Source: Lactiplantibacillus songbeiensis (GTDB lineage: Bacteria; Bacillota; Bacilli; Lactobacillales; Lactobacillaceae). Taken from it: a stretch of DNA of 64,000 nucleotides. This document shows positions 16,877 to 25,872 of this stretch, piece by piece (position 1 is the stretch's first letter; every line of letters begins with the position of its first letter). The stretch is from NCBI RefSeq assembly GCF_005405125.1, contig NZ_BJDL01000003.1:1-64000 (forward strand), written 5' to 3'. The position numbers and the translations under genes were made by a program. Under the pieces are notes generated by a model, which did no database searches, was not told where the DNA came from, and saw only the letters and a program-made list of their open reading frames with translations.

Positions 16877-18037
16877 TTGAAATTAACTGGACGTGAAAAA
16901 AGTGAATTATTCTTTGAAGGAGTAGTAACGGTGATTTTGCTACTCCTTTTGAACTTGTCTATCGTGGTCTTAATTAATCAAGCCATTGCCCATAATCCAG
17001 GCTTACAGAACGGTATTTTTGAGATCAAACGGTCGATCAAGCTGGGACCAACGGACTATCAATTATGGAGTTACGAGAATTTATTTGTCGCGTTAATGCT
17101 GATTGCGGATGGCTTTGTCTTATATTGGCGACTCATTCGGCGCTATAAGCAGATGCAGTTGCGACATATCATTAGTGAGTTGCATTATATTGCGGCCGGA
17201 CACTTTGATCATCGGATTGGTTTCAGTTTGACGGGCGATACCCAACGTGTCGTTGAAAGTGTCAATGCGTTAGTTGATTCGGCGATTCACTCGATGGATG
17301 AAGAACGGGAGATTGAGCGGTCGAAAGATGCGTTGATTACGAACGTTAGTCATGATATTCGGACACCACTGACGTCAATTATTGGGTATTTAGGTCTGAT
17401 TGAAAACCATCAGTATCAGTCAGAAGACGACCTCGTTAAGTATACGCATATCGCTTATAACAAGGCGACACAGATGAAGTCGTTAGTCGAAGATTTATTT
17501 GAATATACCAAGGTGCGCCAGACTGAGACACCATTGACAATCAGTCGTTTAAATGTGACGGCGATGATGGAACAACTGGCAGCTAGTTTTGAGTTGGAAG
17601 CGAATAAGAAGCATTTAAAGATTGAAGTTGAAACAGGGACGGCGCCGATTTACTTGGAAGCTGATGCCGAAAAGTTAGGCCGGGTCTTCAATAACCTGAT
17701 TACCAATGCCTTTAAATACGGAACTGGCGCGCATAAGGTGATTCTGCAAGCTGAACAGCGTGGGGAAGAAGTCGTGATTCGAGTGGCCAATGATGGTCAG
17801 CGAATTCCGGCTGATTCACTAGGCATGTTGTTTGAACGGTTTTATCGAGTGGAAGAATCGCGTTCTAAGGCGACTGGTGGTTCCGGCTTAGGCCTCGCGA
17901 TTGCGCAAAGTATTGTCCAGCATCATGGGGGCTATATTTATGCGCAAAGTGACGATGCGTTGACCAGCTTTGTGATTCATCTGCCGGTTAAACATGATCA
18001 TCCATTGACGAAAAAAGAACAGAAAATTGCGAATTAA
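16877..18037 (+). CDS. VanS-like sensor histidine kinase
   Basis: 386 residues. Two membrane segments (about residues 15-35 and 64-82) enclose a short external loop of about 30 residues; a HAMP-like linker follows, then the HisKA domain with the phosphorylated His in NVSHDIRTPLTSIIGYL (near residue 157), and an ATPase domain with N-box NNLITNAFKYG, FERFYRVE and GGSGLGLAI. TTG start with a GAGTGAGGG site. The short external loop fits VanS-type or intramembrane-sensing kinases that detect wall stress rather than a soluble ligand. It pairs with the upstream regulator. Confidence 0.92.
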   Translation: MKLTGREKSELFFEGVVTVILLLLLNLSIVVLINQAIAHNPGLQNGIFEIKRSIKLGPTDYQLWSYENLFVALMLIADGFVLYWRLIRRYKQMQLRHIISELHYIAAGHFDHRIGFSLTGDTQRVVESVNALVDSAIHSMDEEREIERSKDALITNVSHDIRTPLTSIIGYLGLIENHQYQSEDDLVKYTHIAYNKATQMKSLVEDLFEYTKVRQTETPLTISRLNVTAMMEQLAASFELEANKKHLKIEVETGTAPIYLEADAEKLGRVFNNLITNAFKYGTGAHKVILQAEQRGEEVVIRVANDGQRIPADSLGMLFERFYRVEESRSKATGGSGLGLAIAQSIVQHHGGYIYAQSDDALTSFVIHLPVKHDHPLTKKEQKIAN

Positions 18038-18101
18038 CTTGTTTCCAACCGCTGCATTATTTAAACTTATAGATAGCATTCAGGAAAGGGATAATTGAGA
18101 A

Positions 18102-19433
18102 ATGAGAGTTGCAGGAAAGTTTAAGAAAATCATGATTAGTCTGGTCGCGGCCGTGACGTTGGCTTCGACTGGGCTAGGCATTATGGCGACCGGCGTGACT
18201 GCCCAAGCTGCTACCACCCCAAAAATTTCCGCTAAGGCGGCGATTGCGGTGGACGCGTCAACCGGTCAGATCTTGTATAACAAGAATAGTAGCAAACCCA
18301 TGGCGATTGCCTCAATGACGAAGATGTTGAGTACGTATCTAGTTTTGAAGGCGATTCATGAAGGTAAGTTGTCTTGGAATCAGAAGATCAGTGTTAGCAA
18401 GGCCGTTGCGAAGATGAGTCAGAACAAAGATTATGCGAATGTGCCATTATTATCAACGAAGACTTATTCCGTGCGGCAATTATATAACGCTACTGAAATT
18501 TATTCGGCCAACGCGGCCATTACGGCGTTAGGTGATGCGGTCGCCGGAACACCACATAAGTTCGTCCAATTAATGCGGCAAACGGCCAAATCATTTGGCA
18601 TCACTGATGCGACGATTATCAATGCTAGTGGGTTGACCAATAAAGAAGTCGGTAGTGAAATCGGGTATAGCAGTGAAGCTGCTAATGCAGAAAATGAAAT
18701 GTCGGCTCAAGATATCGCGACCGTTGCCCAAAAGTTATTATCAAAATATCCAGAAGTTTTAAAGACGTCTAGCATTGCGCACGCTTGGTTTGCCAAGGGG
18801 ACGAGTTCTGAAACTAAGATGGATAACCGTAACTTTATGTTGAAAGGGTTAGTCAAGCATTATTCAGCATTACCTGTTGATGGGTTAAAGACCGGGACTT
18901 CAGCTAAAGCCGGGAATGCCTTTACCGGGACCGTCAAGTTCAGTAATGGCAATCGGATTATTACCGTTGTCATGCATGCTGGTTCCGCTAGTGATAATGG
19001 AACCGAACGCTTCACTCAAACGGCGCAAATTATGTCATATGTTTATCACAATTATACGACCACGACCTTAGATAAATACAAGGCCATCAATGGCGTCGAA
19101 GCAGTGGCCGTTCAAGATGGGAAAGCCTTGACGACGAAGCTAGTTTCAAATAGTGATAGTACTAAGATTTATTTGCCAACTGGAACCGATGCATCAGCCG
19201 TTAGAGGGACTGCCAGCTTGAACAAAGCGGCAACGACTAATAATAAGTTGCAGGCACCATTAACCAAAGGCAAAACGGTTGGTACGGCTAATTTGAGCCT
19301 TGGTAAGACAGCAATTTCAGTCGTTAATGGAACTAAGAGCAAGCCAATGCAAGTTAACTTAACCCCAACTAAATCAGTTGAAAAGGCTAATATCTTCGTC
19401 AGAATGTGGCGTGGTATTAAGAGCTGGTTCTAA
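18102..19433 (+). CDS. dacA: D-alanyl-D-alanine carboxypeptidase (PBP5 type)
   Basis: 443-residue secreted low-molecular-weight penicillin-binding protein. A signal peptide ends at VTAQAAT (about residue 34). Active-site motifs are SMTK (near residue 71), SAN in YSANAAI and KTG in GLKTGTSAKAG; the C-terminal PBP5-type beta domain follows, ending in an amphipathic helix (NIFVRMWRGIKSWF) for membrane attachment. It trims the terminal D-Ala of muropeptides (family knowledge). Only 64 bases separate it from the kinase gene, with no terminator between, so it is probably co-transcribed with the VanRS-like pair. Confidence 0.94.
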   Translation: MRVAGKFKKIMISLVAAVTLASTGLGIMATGVTAQAATTPKISAKAAIAVDASTGQILYNKNSSKPMAIASMTKMLSTYLVLKAIHEGKLSWNQKISVSKAVAKMSQNKDYANVPLLSTKTYSVRQLYNATEIYSANAAITALGDAVAGTPHKFVQLMRQTAKSFGITDATIINASGLTNKEVGSEIGYSSEAANAENEMSAQDIATVAQKLLSKYPEVLKTSSIAHAWFAKGTSSETKMDNRNFMLKGLVKHYSALPVDGLKTGTSAKAGNAFTGTVKFSNGNRIITVVMHAGSASDNGTERFTQTAQIMSYVYHNYTTTTLDKYKAINGVEAVAVQDGKALTTKLVSNSDSTKIYLPTGTDASAVRGTASLNKAATTNNKLQAPLTKGKTVGTANLSLGKTAISVVNGTKSKPMQVNLTPTKSVEKANIFVRMWRGIKSWF

Positions 19434-19452
19434 TAGGTTGAAATTTATTGTG

Positions 19453-19487
19453 ACGAGACTGGAAGTTAATTCTGGTCTCGTTTTTTT
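19453..19487 (+). terminator. Terminator of dacA
   Basis: ACGAGACTGGA / TCTGGTCTCGT stem with a 7-base loop and seven T residues, about 20 bases after the dacA stop. Confidence 0.88.
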
Positions 19488-19496
19488 GTGGTTCCA

Positions 19497-19668
19497 GATT
19501 AAACTTGCCACTCTGGTTGGGTCAGCATTGGCTGGAACGTGGTGGCCGCGTTTATGAGCCATAGGGCGGTCGCATAAGCCGGGCTTTTACTAAATCGGAA
19601 AATCGCCGATTAAGTAAAACGACACCACTGAGCCAATGCTGACCCGCCCGGCGTTAATTAACTGGCTA
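19497..19668 (-). repeat. Palindromic repeat, right module, inverted
   Basis: The right module in reverse orientation: TTGCCACTCTGGTTGGGTC, GCTGGAACGTGGTGGCCGCG, GCCGGGCTTTTACTAAATCG with the inverted CGATTAAGTAAAACGACACC, and TGACCCGCCCGGCGTTAA. It faces the copy at 19874-20035. Confidence 0.8.
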
Positions 19669-19873
19669 CTAATAAGATAAACAACTTGGTCAAATTTAGT
19701 TGATTAGTTAGTAGTTAAACGATGTCATTGTGTCAAGTAGCCAGTATGTTTCAGTGGGGGAGAGTTATTGTTAACATATGATTTTCAAGATGAATTGACT
19801 GAGTACGATGACTAAAGCTGACTTTCTGTTGAACTTAATTGGTTTTGTCTTTAACCAACTAAATAATTGGTCG

Positions 19874-20035
19874 CTTAATCAGCGCAGGGCGGGCTGGATG
19901 ATGCTCAGTGGTGAAATTTTACTTGGTCGAGTGATTTTCTCGGCCTAGTAAAAGCCCGGCTTGGAAGACCGTACTATGGCTTCCAAACGCGGCCACCACG
20001 TTCCAGCATCAAGCCAGACCACCCGGAGCGGCAAA
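19874..20035 (+). repeat. Diverged palindromic repeat, right module
   Basis: Right module with distinct inner sequence: GCGCAGGGCGGGCTGGATGA, TTTTACTTGGTCGAG paired with CTCGGCCTAGTAAAA, GCCCGGCTTGGAAGACC, GCGGCCACCACGTTCCAGCA and CGGAGCGGCAA. Stem changes are compensated (GGATGATGC with GCATCAAGCC), suggesting structure is kept while sequence drifts. The 200 bases between this and the previous copy hold no gene. Confidence 0.7.
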
Positions 20036-20175
20036 CCAATGCTTAGACATAGCGATGATATACTAGCTTAAATAGTGATATAAACTGATTGAAAAAGGAA
20101 TATCATCTAACTGCATAAAAATGTATAATGGAATTAGGTCGAAAATGTAAGAGCTTTCGAAAGGATGTTGATAAC

Positions 20176-20670
20176 ATGGATGTGACGCTGCGAATGGCGA
20201 CCATGTCGGACTTACCATTGATTGTGGATATTTATAACCAAACGATTCCGGGCCATCAAGTGACGGCGGATCTCAAACCGGTGACGGTAGATCAGCGGCG
20301 GCCGTGGTTCTTAGCCCATTCGGCCAATCATTACCCGCTATGGGTTGTTCAAGCCAGTGATCAAGTCGTTGGTTGGATGAGCTTTTCACCGTTTTATGGT
20401 CGGGCGGCCTATGCTAAGACGGCGGAGATTTCGATTTATTTGGATCGAAGTGTTCAGGGGCAAGGCGTTGGGAGTCAAGTCTTAGCTTTAATTCCGACTC
20501 AGATGACCACGGTCGGGTTAACAACGTTAGTGGCCTATATCTTTTCAAGTAATCTGCCAAGTATCAAACTTTTTAAAAAATTTGGCTTTGAACAATGGGG
20601 ATTTTTGCCGGCAGTTGCTGAATTGGATCAACGACCGAATGATTTAGTGATTTTGGGGAAACATTTTTAG
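20176..20670 (+). CDS. GNAT N-acetyltransferase, phosphinothricin-type
   Basis: 164-residue acetyltransferase of the PAT/YwnH subgroup. The N-terminus LRMATMSDLPLIVDIYNQTI and the acetyl-CoA motif SIYLDRSVQGQGVGSQVL (QGxGxG) are clear, followed by VAYIFSSNLPSIKLFKKFGFEQWG. Such enzymes acetylate small amines such as phosphinothricin, methionine sulfone or amino acids; the real substrate is open. The ATG at 20176 is behind GAAAGGA; a longer frame upstream lacks a ribosome site. A TATAAT box is at 20124-20129. Followed by the AzlCD genes, which have their own start region. Confidence 0.85.
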   Translation: MDVTLRMATMSDLPLIVDIYNQTIPGHQVTADLKPVTVDQRRPWFLAHSANHYPLWVVQASDQVVGWMSFSPFYGRAAYAKTAEISIYLDRSVQGQGVGSQVLALIPTQMTTVGLTTLVAYIFSSNLPSIKLFKKFGFEQWGFLPAVAELDQRPNDLVILGKHF

Positions 20671-20841
20671 AGACGTCAGGTGTAAGGAAACGATTACATA
20701 TGGGCTTAAACCGAACAATATCGGTGAAAAGGTAGGATTGCAGCTTGAAACATGTTAAAATTAAACCCGAATGTCTAAACAAATAGACATCACACAATGT
20801 TGCTAGAATTCTTTACTGGTATGGTACTGGAGGCATTCTTG

Positions 20842-21606
20842 GTGAAAAAGAACGAGCCAAATTGGTTAGTGGTATTACGGACAGTAATGCCACTTGGGCT
20901 TAGCTATATCCCCATTGGTTTAGCTTGTGGGGTCTTATTGCATGCAGCCGGGTTCAACCATCTACTGACAGCGTTAATTTCAGTGTTGGTCTTTTCCGGT
21001 GGTGCCCAATTTTTGATTGCATCGATGTTGACCATCAATGCACCAATGACGACAATTATTTTGATGATGTTTTTCCTAGAACTACGGTATGCGCTGTTAG
21101 GGTCGAGTTTATCCCGTTACCTTAAGGGCCAGCCGTTACCGTTTATTTTTGCGTTCGCTTTTTCGATGAATGATGAAAATTATGCGGTCAACTATTTGAA
21201 GTTTGCCACGGATAAACATTGGAAACCAACCCAAGCCCTGTTGGTTGAACACTATTCCTTACTTTTTTGGACTGTCAGCAATATTATCGGCAGTTTGATT
21301 GGGAGTGCGTTGACCATCAACTTGAGCGTGGTTGATTTTGCTTTGACGGCGTTATTTATTTATATGGCAGTTATGCAAACAAAGAGTCGTTTAACAATTT
21401 TAGTCTGTGCGTTATCAGGCGTCTTAACGATTTTCTTCTTGGTTTTGATGAAGAGTACGTTAGGCTTAGTAGTGGCAACGTTGATCGCATCGTTGACCGG
21501 CTATTTTATCGAGCGCCATTTATTAGCACATAAGCCGGAAAGTCATCTGTTATACAAGGTTCACGATCCAACTAGCCAAACGGCGATGGAAGAATCTGAC
21601 AAGTAG
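20842..21606 (+). CDS. azlC: AzlC-type branched-chain amino acid exporter, large subunit
   Basis: 254-residue membrane protein with about six to eight segments; LPLGLSYIPIGLACGVLL-type start and FSGGAQFLIASML are typical AzlC motifs. Together with AzlD it exports branched-chain amino acids (family knowledge). GTG at 20842 is preferred since GGAGG lies 8 bases upstream; a longer in-frame frame from 20797 lacks a site. The C-terminus extends about 20 residues into a hydrophilic tail. AzlD begins 20 bases after the stop. Confidence 0.85.
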   Translation: MKKNEPNWLVVLRTVMPLGLSYIPIGLACGVLLHAAGFNHLLTALISVLVFSGGAQFLIASMLTINAPMTTIILMMFFLELRYALLGSSLSRYLKGQPLPFIFAFAFSMNDENYAVNYLKFATDKHWKPTQALLVEHYSLLFWTVSNIIGSLIGSALTINLSVVDFALTALFIYMAVMQTKSRLTILVCALSGVLTIFFLVLMKSTLGLVVATLIASLTGYFIERHLLAHKPESHLLYKVHDPTSQTAMEESDK

Positions 21607-21626
21607 GGCACCGAGGAGTTTTGATT

Positions 21627-21977
21627 ATGCAATCAGTTAGTTCAATGACTAGTATGGACCATTTTTGGTTGATTATCTTTTGTGCAATCGTGGCGTTTCT
21701 TCCACGTTTTTTGCCGTTGCTGTTCTTCACGAAGCGGCAAATTCCCGAATGGTTTAACGAATGGATGCGCTTTGTTCCGGTATCGCTGTTCACAGCGTTA
21801 GTGGTCAAGAGTGTCTTCGTTGACAGTAAGTACAATATTATGACTTCCGGTAATCTAGGTCTGATTATTTCGGCAATTTTAGTGGGCTTCGTGGCTTATC
21901 GAACGCGTTCGATGACGTTGTCAGTGGTGATTGGCTTAGGCGCGGTCATGATATTTGTACTTGTCCTGCATATTTAA
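21627..21977 (+). CDS. azlD: AzlD-type branched-chain amino acid exporter, small subunit
   Basis: 116-residue membrane protein with four hydrophobic segments. The pattern IIFCAIVAFLPRFLPLLFF, then VPVSLFTALVVKSVF and LGLIISAILVGFVAYRTRS, is that of AzlD. ATG at 21627 follows GAGGAG by 8 bases. It pairs with AzlC directly upstream and is closed by a terminator. Confidence 0.88.
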   Translation: MQSVSSMTSMDHFWLIIFCAIVAFLPRFLPLLFFTKRQIPEWFNEWMRFVPVSLFTALVVKSVFVDSKYNIMTSGNLGLIISAILVGFVAYRTRSMTLSVVIGLGAVMIFVLVLHI

Positions 21978-21996
21978 CGATTGAATTTAAGGGTAT

Positions 21997-22022
21997 AAAG
22001 ACTGGGAAACCGGTCTTTTTTT
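21997..22022 (+). terminator. Terminator of azlCD
   Basis: AAAGACTGG / CCGGTCTTT hairpin with a 4-base loop and a seven-T tail, 20 bases after the azlD stop. Confidence 0.82.
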
Positions 22023-22069
22023 GTAACCTGTGACGATGGTTCAGCCAGTAAACTAAGGAGCTTGAAAAA

Positions 22070-22786
22070 ATGTCGCAATTATTAATCATTTTACCAGCTA
22101 TCTTGGCGGGTCTGGTCCAGGGGTTAACGGGTTTTGGCGCCGCCATCATTATGATGATCTTTCTACCAGCGTTGTTACCCATCGATCAAAGTGCCGGGGT
22201 GGCCGGCTTAATTATGTCAGCCAGCGTGGCCATGTTAGTTTGGCGTTATCGCCAAGCGGTGAAGCTTAAACGAATCATTATCCCGTTTATTGTCTATGCC
22301 AGTGTCGCCGCATGGTCTGTTCACTTGGGACAAGTTTTGGATTTGAAATTATTACGGCTATTACTAGGTGGCTTGTTAGTCGGTTTGGCTATCTATTTTA
22401 CGTTATCCAAGCAAGCAGGGACGCAACGGTATCCGTTTTATATTGCCGGTAGCTTTATGATTATTTCCGGTTTCTTCAATGGCTTATTCGGAATTGGCGG
22501 ACCGTTGATGGCGTTGTATTTTTTATCGCTATCAGAGTCAACCGCCGACTATACGGCTAATATGCAGACCTTTTTCTTAATCGATGTCATTTACATCACC
22601 AGTATTCGGGTCGTTAATGGCATTTTAACGGTCAAGGTCATCCCAGTGATTTTAATCGGTATGCTAGGCGCATTTATCGGCACCGCCATCGCCGCGCGGT
22701 TATTACCACATATGAATATCCAACTAGTTCGACGAGGTATTTACGTATTTATTGGCATTAGTGGTCTATATTATTTGTTGTTTTAG
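22070..22786 (+). CDS. TauE/SafE family sulfite/organosulfonate exporter-like protein
   Basis: 238-residue membrane protein with about eight hydrophobic segments. The repeated motifs LVQGLTGFGAAIIMM (residues 13-28) and SGFFNGLFGIGGPLMALYFL mark the two halves of the TauE/SafE family. Members export sulfur-containing or C2 anions, but many are of unknown substrate. ATG with AAGGAG 9 bases upstream. A single gene between the azlCD terminator and a repeat. Confidence 0.85.
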   Translation: MSQLLIILPAILAGLVQGLTGFGAAIIMMIFLPALLPIDQSAGVAGLIMSASVAMLVWRYRQAVKLKRIIIPFIVYASVAAWSVHLGQVLDLKLLRLLLGGLLVGLAIYFTLSKQAGTQRYPFYIAGSFMIISGFFNGLFGIGGPLMALYFLSLSESTADYTANMQTFFLIDVIYITSIRVVNGILTVKVIPVILIGMLGAFIGTAIAARLLPHMNIQLVRRGIYVFIGISGLYYLLF

Positions 22787-22827
22787 TCGATTGCAATGTG
22801 TTACTTGGGTATGAATAATTTTTTAAA

Positions 22828-22990
22828 TGTTAGCTAACGACGGGCGGGCCAGAATTGGCTCAGTGGTGTCGTTTATCTTAGACGGTGATTTTCCGTCTTA
22901 GATAAAGCCCGGCTTATGAGACCGTACTATGGCTCATAAACGCGGCCACCACGTTCCAGCCGATTCTGACCCAACCAGAGTGGCAAGTTC
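22828..22990 (+). repeat. Palindromic repeat, right module
   Basis: Complete right module: CGACGGGCGGGCCAGAATTG, GTTTATCTTAGACGG with the inverted CCGTCTTAGATAAAG, GCCCGGCTTATGAGACC, GCGGCCACCACGTTCCAGCC and CCAACCAGAGTGGCAAG. It lies between two convergent genes. Confidence 0.85.
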
Positions 22991-23003
22991 AATCTGATAA
23001 CAC

Positions 23004-23043
23004 AAAAAAATGCGCCTAGTCAGCTGACTAAGCGCATTTTTTT
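23004..23043. terminator. Bidirectional terminator between TauE-like and cfa genes
   Basis: AAAAAATGCGC and GCGCATTTTTT bracket TAGTCAGCTGACTA, giving a long near-perfect palindrome with A-run and T-run. It serves both convergent genes. Confidence 0.9.
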
Positions 23044-23051
23044 GTTAATCG

Positions 23052-24245
23052 TTAAGCATTAACGGTGTTATCGTCATACATATATTCCCGCGTCATTGGT
23101 AAGTTCCGTGAAGAAGGTCCCTTTGAGACAAGGTATTGCATCACATCGATGTTCCCAGATTCAAATGAAGCGGCACAAGCTTGGAGATATAAATCCCACA
23201 TCCGTGTAAAGCGGACGCCCATCTTATCTTCGATGGCTTCGCGTGCGGCATTGAAGTTGACGTCCCAGAGTTCGGTCGTCTTTTGGTAATGCCGACGTAA
23301 GGTTTCAACGTCATCGACTTGTAAGCCACAGTCAACGATGTGTTGTAAGTTTTCGGTCATCCCAGGAACGTAGCCACCGGGGAAGATGTACTTGTCTAAC
23401 CAACCATTAGTAGCACCGCCTTGTTGCCGGGTAATCCCGTGCAATAAAGCCACGCCTTCTGGTTTCAAGTAATGGTTAACTCGTTCGAAGTACATTTCCA
23501 AGTTGGCTTTCCCAACGTGTTCGAACATCCCAACACTGGTGATGTAGTCGTAAGTTTCGTCGCCAAGTTCACGGTAATCTTCTAACCGAACTTCAGCAAC
23601 ATCACTTAACCCTTCGTCTTCGATCCGCTTAGCAACTAAGTTGTATTGTTCTTGGGATAACGTGATCCCAACTACTTTTAAGCCGTATTCTTTGGCGGCC
23701 GTCAACATCAAGGTTCCCCAGCCACAACCGATATCTAGCAAGGTCTTGCCAGGTTCAGGGTTTAACTTTTGAATGATGTGGTGAACTTTGTTGATTTGTG
23801 CTTGTTCCAACGTGTCATCTTCATTTTGGAAGTAGGCACAAGAATAAGTCAACGTGGGGTCTAACCACATCTCGTAAAAGTCATTACCAACATCATAATG
23901 ACTCTGAATATCTTGTTGGCTCTTCTTTTCAGAATGGGATTGTTTGGGCATGAACTTCTTGAATTTGGAGTTATTAAAGAAGCTTTCAGCAGATTCGTAA
24001 GCTGATCGAATCAACTTTTGAATACTGCCATCGATTTCAATTTTACCATCCATGTAAGCTTCGCCAAGCGCAATTGACGCATTTTTGGTGATATCACGCA
24101 TAGGAATGGCTTCCTTAAACGTTACCGTAACTTCAGGAGTGCCATCGCCACCGTAGTTTTCGCTACTGCCATCCCAGTAGTTGACTTGAACTGGAATGTT
24201 GAAGGAGTGGCTCAACAAGGTGCGATAAAAAGTCTTTTCTAGCAT
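23052..24245 (-). CDS. cfa: Cyclopropane-fatty-acyl-phospholipid synthase
   Basis: 397-residue SAM-dependent enzyme that adds a methylene bridge to unsaturated phospholipid chains. Visible are [17 protein letters not shown], the acidic YSCAYF region, SAM motif [13 protein letters not shown] near residue 168, [10 protein letters not shown] and [14 protein letters not shown], then GYVPGM and NFNAARE near the C-terminus. The ATG at 24245 is chosen for GAAAGGATCC upstream; a longer frame extends into non-coding sequence. Such genes are usually induced in acid or stationary phase (family knowledge). Single-gene unit, divergent from the next gene. Confidence 0.94.
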   Translation of the reverse strand: MLEKTFYRTLLSHSFNIPVQVNYWDGSSENYGGDGTPEVTVTFKEAIPMRDITKNASIALGEAYMDGKIEIDGSIQKLIRSAYESAESFFNNSKFKKFMPKQSHSEKKSQQDIQSHYDVGNDFYEMWLDPTLTYSCAYFQNEDDTLEQAQINKVHHIIQKLNPEPGKTLLDIGCGWGTLMLTAAKEYGLKVVGITLSQEQYNLVAKRIEDEGLSDVAEVRLEDYRELGDETYDYITSVGMFEHVGKANLEMYFERVNHYLKPEGVALLHGITRQQGGATNGWLDKYIFPGGYVPGMTENLQHIVDCGLQVDDVETLRRHYQKTTELWDVNFNAAREAIEDKMGVRFTRMWDLYLQACAASFESGNIDVMQYLVSKGPSSRNLPMTREYMYDDNTVNA

Positions 24246-24513
24246 TACAATAAGGATCCTTTCTCGATTAAAAATACAGAATATATTATACGCCAATGAA
24301 AATGGGAATGTAAGCACTTGGTTTCAGGAGGTTCACTTGCAACCGGTTAACTAGATGCTGGGCCGCGGTTCGTCAGTTAATAATTTATTAAATTTCAGGA
24401 TATTCGGGAAAGTGATGGAAGTTCAAGGAGATTCAACCTTAAAAAATCGGCATAACAATGTATAATAGGCTTAGGTTCTAATTTATGGAAACCAACTAAT
24501 GGGGGTGTCATTT

Positions 24514-25470
24514 TTGAAAAAGTGGATGTGGGTGATTGTCGCAGCAGTCATTGTGATTGGTGTCAGCGGTTATACCTATTCAAAGCACCGCGAACAAACG
24601 ACTGCTTATACAACGGCGATGCGTTATGGTAAAGAAGCCATTCAAGATAAAAATTACACACAAGCGGAATCGTTCTTCAGTCGTGCTTCACGGACGAAAG
24701 CCAACGATGCGACCGCACAACGTTATTTAGAACAGACGCAAACGTATGTTGATGGGGCTAATGCTATCAAAGAACGGCAATTTTCAGATGCCAAGACGAG
24801 CTTCACCACCGTTTCAAAGACGAAAAACGGGTCAAGCGTGTTAGTTACCCGGGCGAAGACCGAATTGAAGCTGATTAAGCAAGTCTTGAAAAAACGGCAG
24901 ACCTATGCGAGTGAGTATCAAAAGGCGTTGGAATTAAATCAATCCAATGAATTTACGGATTCTAATGGTGTGCTGACGGTGCTTTTCCAAAGTAAAACCT
25001 TTAGTCAGTCTTATTACAAGGATATTTACAAAAAAGCCCGCGCATTAAGGAAACAAAATAACGCGGCGTTGAAATCCTTGACGGGTTCGACACCAGTCAT
25101 CGCTAATGGGAGTTCGCAAAGTAGTAGTTCAACGACTGATAGCGAGAGTAGTCAATCAGATAATCGCAATTCATCGAGTAGCAGTACGGCTAAAAGTAAG
25201 GCTAATAGCAGTAGTTCTGGCTTGACCAGCGCGGAGCAAAGTGCGGCTAATAATTATTCTGGTAGCAATGAATACACCGTGACGAGCTCACAGCAGGCGG
25301 TTAATGGCTCTGCTGTGACTAGCAGCCAGATCAAGTCAACACGTTCTGAGTTGAAGGAAGCAGGTATTGATGCGGATGCATTAAGTGACCAAGATGTTCG
25401 GACCGTGCTACAGACGGCGGCTAGCGACCATACGTCACCAGTTCAAGCTGCAAAAAAATTATTTAAATAA
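24514..25470 (+). CDS. Membrane-anchored Ser-rich extracellular protein, unknown function
   Basis: About 318 residues. A short Lys-rich N-terminus and one hydrophobic segment (MWVIVAAVIVIGVSGYTY) anchor it, without a lipobox. Residues about 30-190 are charged helices in a TPR-like pattern (YGKEAIQDKNYTQAESFFSRA, IKERQFSDAKTSF, KALELNQSNEF). A linker of about 60 residues rich in Ser, Asn and Gln follows, then a C-terminal helical region (SELKEAGIDADALSDQDV). TTG at 24514 is preferred because GGGGGTG lies 8 bases upstream; an ATG 15 bases earlier has no site. I do not recognise a family; similar anchored proteins occur in lactobacilli. A TATAAT box is near 24460. Confidence 0.7.
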   Translation: MKKWMWVIVAAVIVIGVSGYTYSKHREQTTAYTTAMRYGKEAIQDKNYTQAESFFSRASRTKANDATAQRYLEQTQTYVDGANAIKERQFSDAKTSFTTVSKTKNGSSVLVTRAKTELKLIKQVLKKRQTYASEYQKALELNQSNEFTDSNGVLTVLFQSKTFSQSYYKDIYKKARALRKQNNAALKSLTGSTPVIANGSSQSSSSTTDSESSQSDNRNSSSSSTAKSKANSSSSGLTSAEQSAANNYSGSNEYTVTSSQQAVNGSAVTSSQIKSTRSELKEAGIDADALSDQDVRTVLQTAASDHTSPVQAAKKLFK

Positions 25471-25506
25471 TTTAAAATTGACCGCTGGTATGGCAGTTGA
25501 CTTTAC

Positions 25507-25556
25507 AATCATCGAGAAAACGCTTAATTTTAAGTGCGAATCGGTGATTTTTTTAT
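25507..25556 (+). terminator. Probable terminator after the Ser-rich protein gene
   Basis: AATCATCG...AACGCTT / AAGTGCG..CGGTGATT can pair as an imperfect stem followed by seven T residues, about 36 bases after the stop. Confidence 0.6.
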
Positions 25557-25757
25557 AAAAACTGTTATAAATATATGAGTAAGAGTGAATAAGTTCATTT
25601 CTTGCGTGTAGCGGAACAAAATGGGGGCAGTCAGAATTTGTATCGCGAATTGGGGCATTTTTTTACACGATCAAATGTCAAAACGGGTATAAATATGACT
25701 ATTTTGTGTACTATTTCAGTTTGATGCTTTAGAATATTAACAGACTAGGGGGTTAAG

Positions 25758-25829
25758 GTGAACGTAAGTCTTATTGGATGCATGGCAGCGCCAGAAGGAC
25801 TTTTGAGTAACATGGACTTCGGCATTTAA
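25758..25829 (+). CDS. Possible leader peptide before the ROK regulator
   Basis: A 23-codon GTG frame coding for a peptide starting MNVSLIGCMAAPEG, with AGGGGG a few bases upstream and the stop 43 bases before the regulator start. The regulator itself has only a weak ribosome site, so translation of this frame could affect it. It could equally be chance; no homologue is recognised. The rest of 25557-25757 shows no gene. Confidence 0.25.
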   Translation: MNVSLIGCMAAPEGLLSNMDFGI

Positions 25830-25872
25830 AAGGGCTATTCAATAAAACTTAGGTGGACACCGAAATGTAAGT

